Under the pieces are notes generated by a model. That model worked only from the letters and a program-made list of their open reading frames with translations, had not been told where the DNA came from and did no database searches. Both the position numbers and the translations under genes were made by a program. A stretch of 11,542 nt of DNA from JBAYVY01 sp041674345 (GTDB lineage: Bacteria; Planctomycetota; Phycisphaerae; Phycisphaerales; Zrk34), in NCBI GenBank assembly GCA_041674345.1, contig JBAYVY010000080.1:1-11542 (forward strand). Direction: 5' to 3'. This document shows positions 10,632 through 11,542 of this stretch, piece by piece (position 1 is the first letter of the stretch; the number at the start of each line of letters is the position of its first letter).

Positions 10632-11542
10632 TCATTTCGCCAGGTAACGCATCATTACATCATCCCCGATACGTTTGACTTGAATCAGCCGCCACCGCCT
10701 CGCATCCGCCATCTTCCCAACCCCAGCCCCCTCCACCGCCCGCACACCCCCGCCACCCACCACCTTCGGCCCCACAAACACCATCAACTCATCCACCACC
10801 CCCGCACGCATCATCGCCCCATGCGTCCGCCCGCCGCCTTCGACCAGCACGTTCGTCGCCCCATGCACTTTCACCAAATGACGCAACATCGCCCGCACAT
10901 CCAACCCCGCCCCCGGCAGTTGCAACACTTCGACTCCCCGCGCCCGCAGCGCATCCCTCTTCGCCGCTTGCGGCTTCGCGTTCCCCGAAATCTCCCCGCA
11001 CACCACCATCACCGGCACAATTTCCGCCGTCTTCACCAACCGACAATCCCTCGGTATCCGCAACTCCGGGTCCATCACCACCCGCTTGGCCACCCGCCTC
11101 ACCCGGACATCTCTCGCATTCAGCATCGGGTCGTCCGCGATCACCGTTCCCACCCCCACCACAATCGCATCCATCCGCCCCCGCAACTGATGCACCATCC
11201 GCCTCGATGCTTCATTGCTGATCCATTTGCTGTCACCCGCCGCCGTCGCGATCGCGCCGTCGATCGTCGCCGCCCATTTGCAAATCACCCAAGGCAAACC
11301 CGTCCCCGTCACCTTCGCAAACGGCCCGATCAATTCCTTCGCTTCTTCCTCACAAACCCCCGGAACCCCGACATCCACTTGAATCCCCGCCGCACGCAAT
11401 CGCTCCACGCTCCCATGCCCCGCCACCGGGTCCATCGCACCGATCACCACCCGCTTCACCCCCGCCTCGATCAACGCATCCGCACACGGCGGCGTCTTCC
11501 CCCAATGACCGCACGGTTCCAACGTCACATACACCGTCCCCC
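10632..11542 (-). CDS. ribD: RibD bifunctional deaminase/reductase, 5' end beyond window
   Basis: This is the C-terminal ~303 codons of RibD, the riboflavin enzyme that deaminates diaminohydroxyphosphoribosylaminopyrimidine and then reduces the ribosyl side chain with NADPH. The frame is open to the window edge. It begins with GTVYVTLEPCGHWGKTPPC, the second half of the zinc deaminase motif with both zinc-binding cysteines; the HAE half must lie beyond 11542. The reductase domain contains KWAATIDGAIAT, WISNEASRRMVHQLRGRMDAI, VGVGTVIADDPMLNAR and LVEGGGRTHGAMM, all typical. The C-terminus ends MMRYLAK. A stretch near NAKPQAAKRD is encoded by a GCCGCTTGCGGC palindrome (10959-10976), possibly another in-frame insertion. 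Transcription converges on the RNase HII-like gene, and no terminator is obvious in the 34-nt gap. Confidence 0.95.
   Translation of the reverse strand, partial: GTVYVTLEPCGHWGKTPPCADALIEAGVKRVVIGAMDPVAGHGSVERLRAAGIQVDVGVPGVCEEEAKELIGPFAKVTGTGLPWVICKWAATIDGAIATAAGDSKWISNEASRRMVHQLRGRMDAIVVGVGTVIADDPMLNARDVRVRRVAKRVVMDPELRIPRDCRLVKTAEIVPVMVVCGEISGNAKPQAAKRDALRARGVEVLQLPGAGLDVRAMLRHLVKVHGATNVLVEGGGRTHGAMMRAGVVDELMVFVGPKVVGGGGVRAVEGAGVGKMADARRWRLIQVKRIGDDVMMRYLAK
10959..10976. repeat. GCCGCTTGCGGC palindrome in ribD
   Basis: Its reverse complement matches 4627-4644 at the mnmE start at 17 of 18 positions. The palindrome core is GCCGC-TT-GCGGC. It encodes part of a variable loop (KPQAAKR) in the RibD reductase domain. 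Confidence 0.55.

Overview
The window is GC-rich, gene-dense bacterial DNA. The content best fits a Planctomycetota-like bacterium, possibly Phycisphaerae. This is an inference from a PEP-CTERM exported protein, a divergent RNase HII-like protein, the housekeeping set, and abundant short-word repeats. No 16S rRNA or other decisive marker is present.

Layout. Seven genes or remnants lie on the minus strand from right to left: mnmA (7108-8310), yidC (4686-6971), mnmE (3175-4620), smpB (2599-3090), a 69-residue ChbG/YdjC-type deacetylase remnant (2348-2557), lemA (1431-1985) and an htpX-like M48 protease (348-1370). Upstream of mnmA is a separately terminated PEP-CTERM gene (8405-9187, minus) with a good sigma70-like promoter at 9266-9294. 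Divergent from it is an RNase HII-like gene (9455-10597, plus). The 5'-truncated ribD (10632-11542, minus) converges on that gene and runs off the right edge.

Functions. MnmA and MnmE modify U34 of the same class of tRNAs, by 2-thiolation and 5-carboxymethylaminomethylation. YidC inserts membrane proteins. SmpB rescues stalled ribosomes together with tmRNA. LemA and HtpX are a recurrent membrane-protein quality-control pair. RibD makes a riboflavin precursor.

Repeats. The most unusual aspect is the density of short repeats of two kinds. (a) Arrays of 7-9 nt words, often arranged as long inverted repeats, fill intergenic gaps. At htpX, lemA, mnmE, yidC and mnmA they begin on, or within 2 nt of, the stop codon. 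(b) Similar arrays and compact palindromes sit inside conserved genes without breaking the frame (mnmE, yidC, mnmA, the RNase HII-like gene, probably ribD and the htpX N-terminus), always in what look like variable loops or linkers. Two elements are each shared between two genes. One is read in different frames in yidC and mnmE, so conservation is at the DNA level. This resembles Rickettsia palindromic elements and cyanobacterial short tandem heptamer repeats, but the words here differ.

Non-coding stretches over 300 bases are 1-347 and 1986-2347. Both are mostly repeat sequence. The 9188-9454 gap holds the PEP-CTERM promoter. No tRNA, rRNA, CRISPR array or complete insertion sequence was seen.
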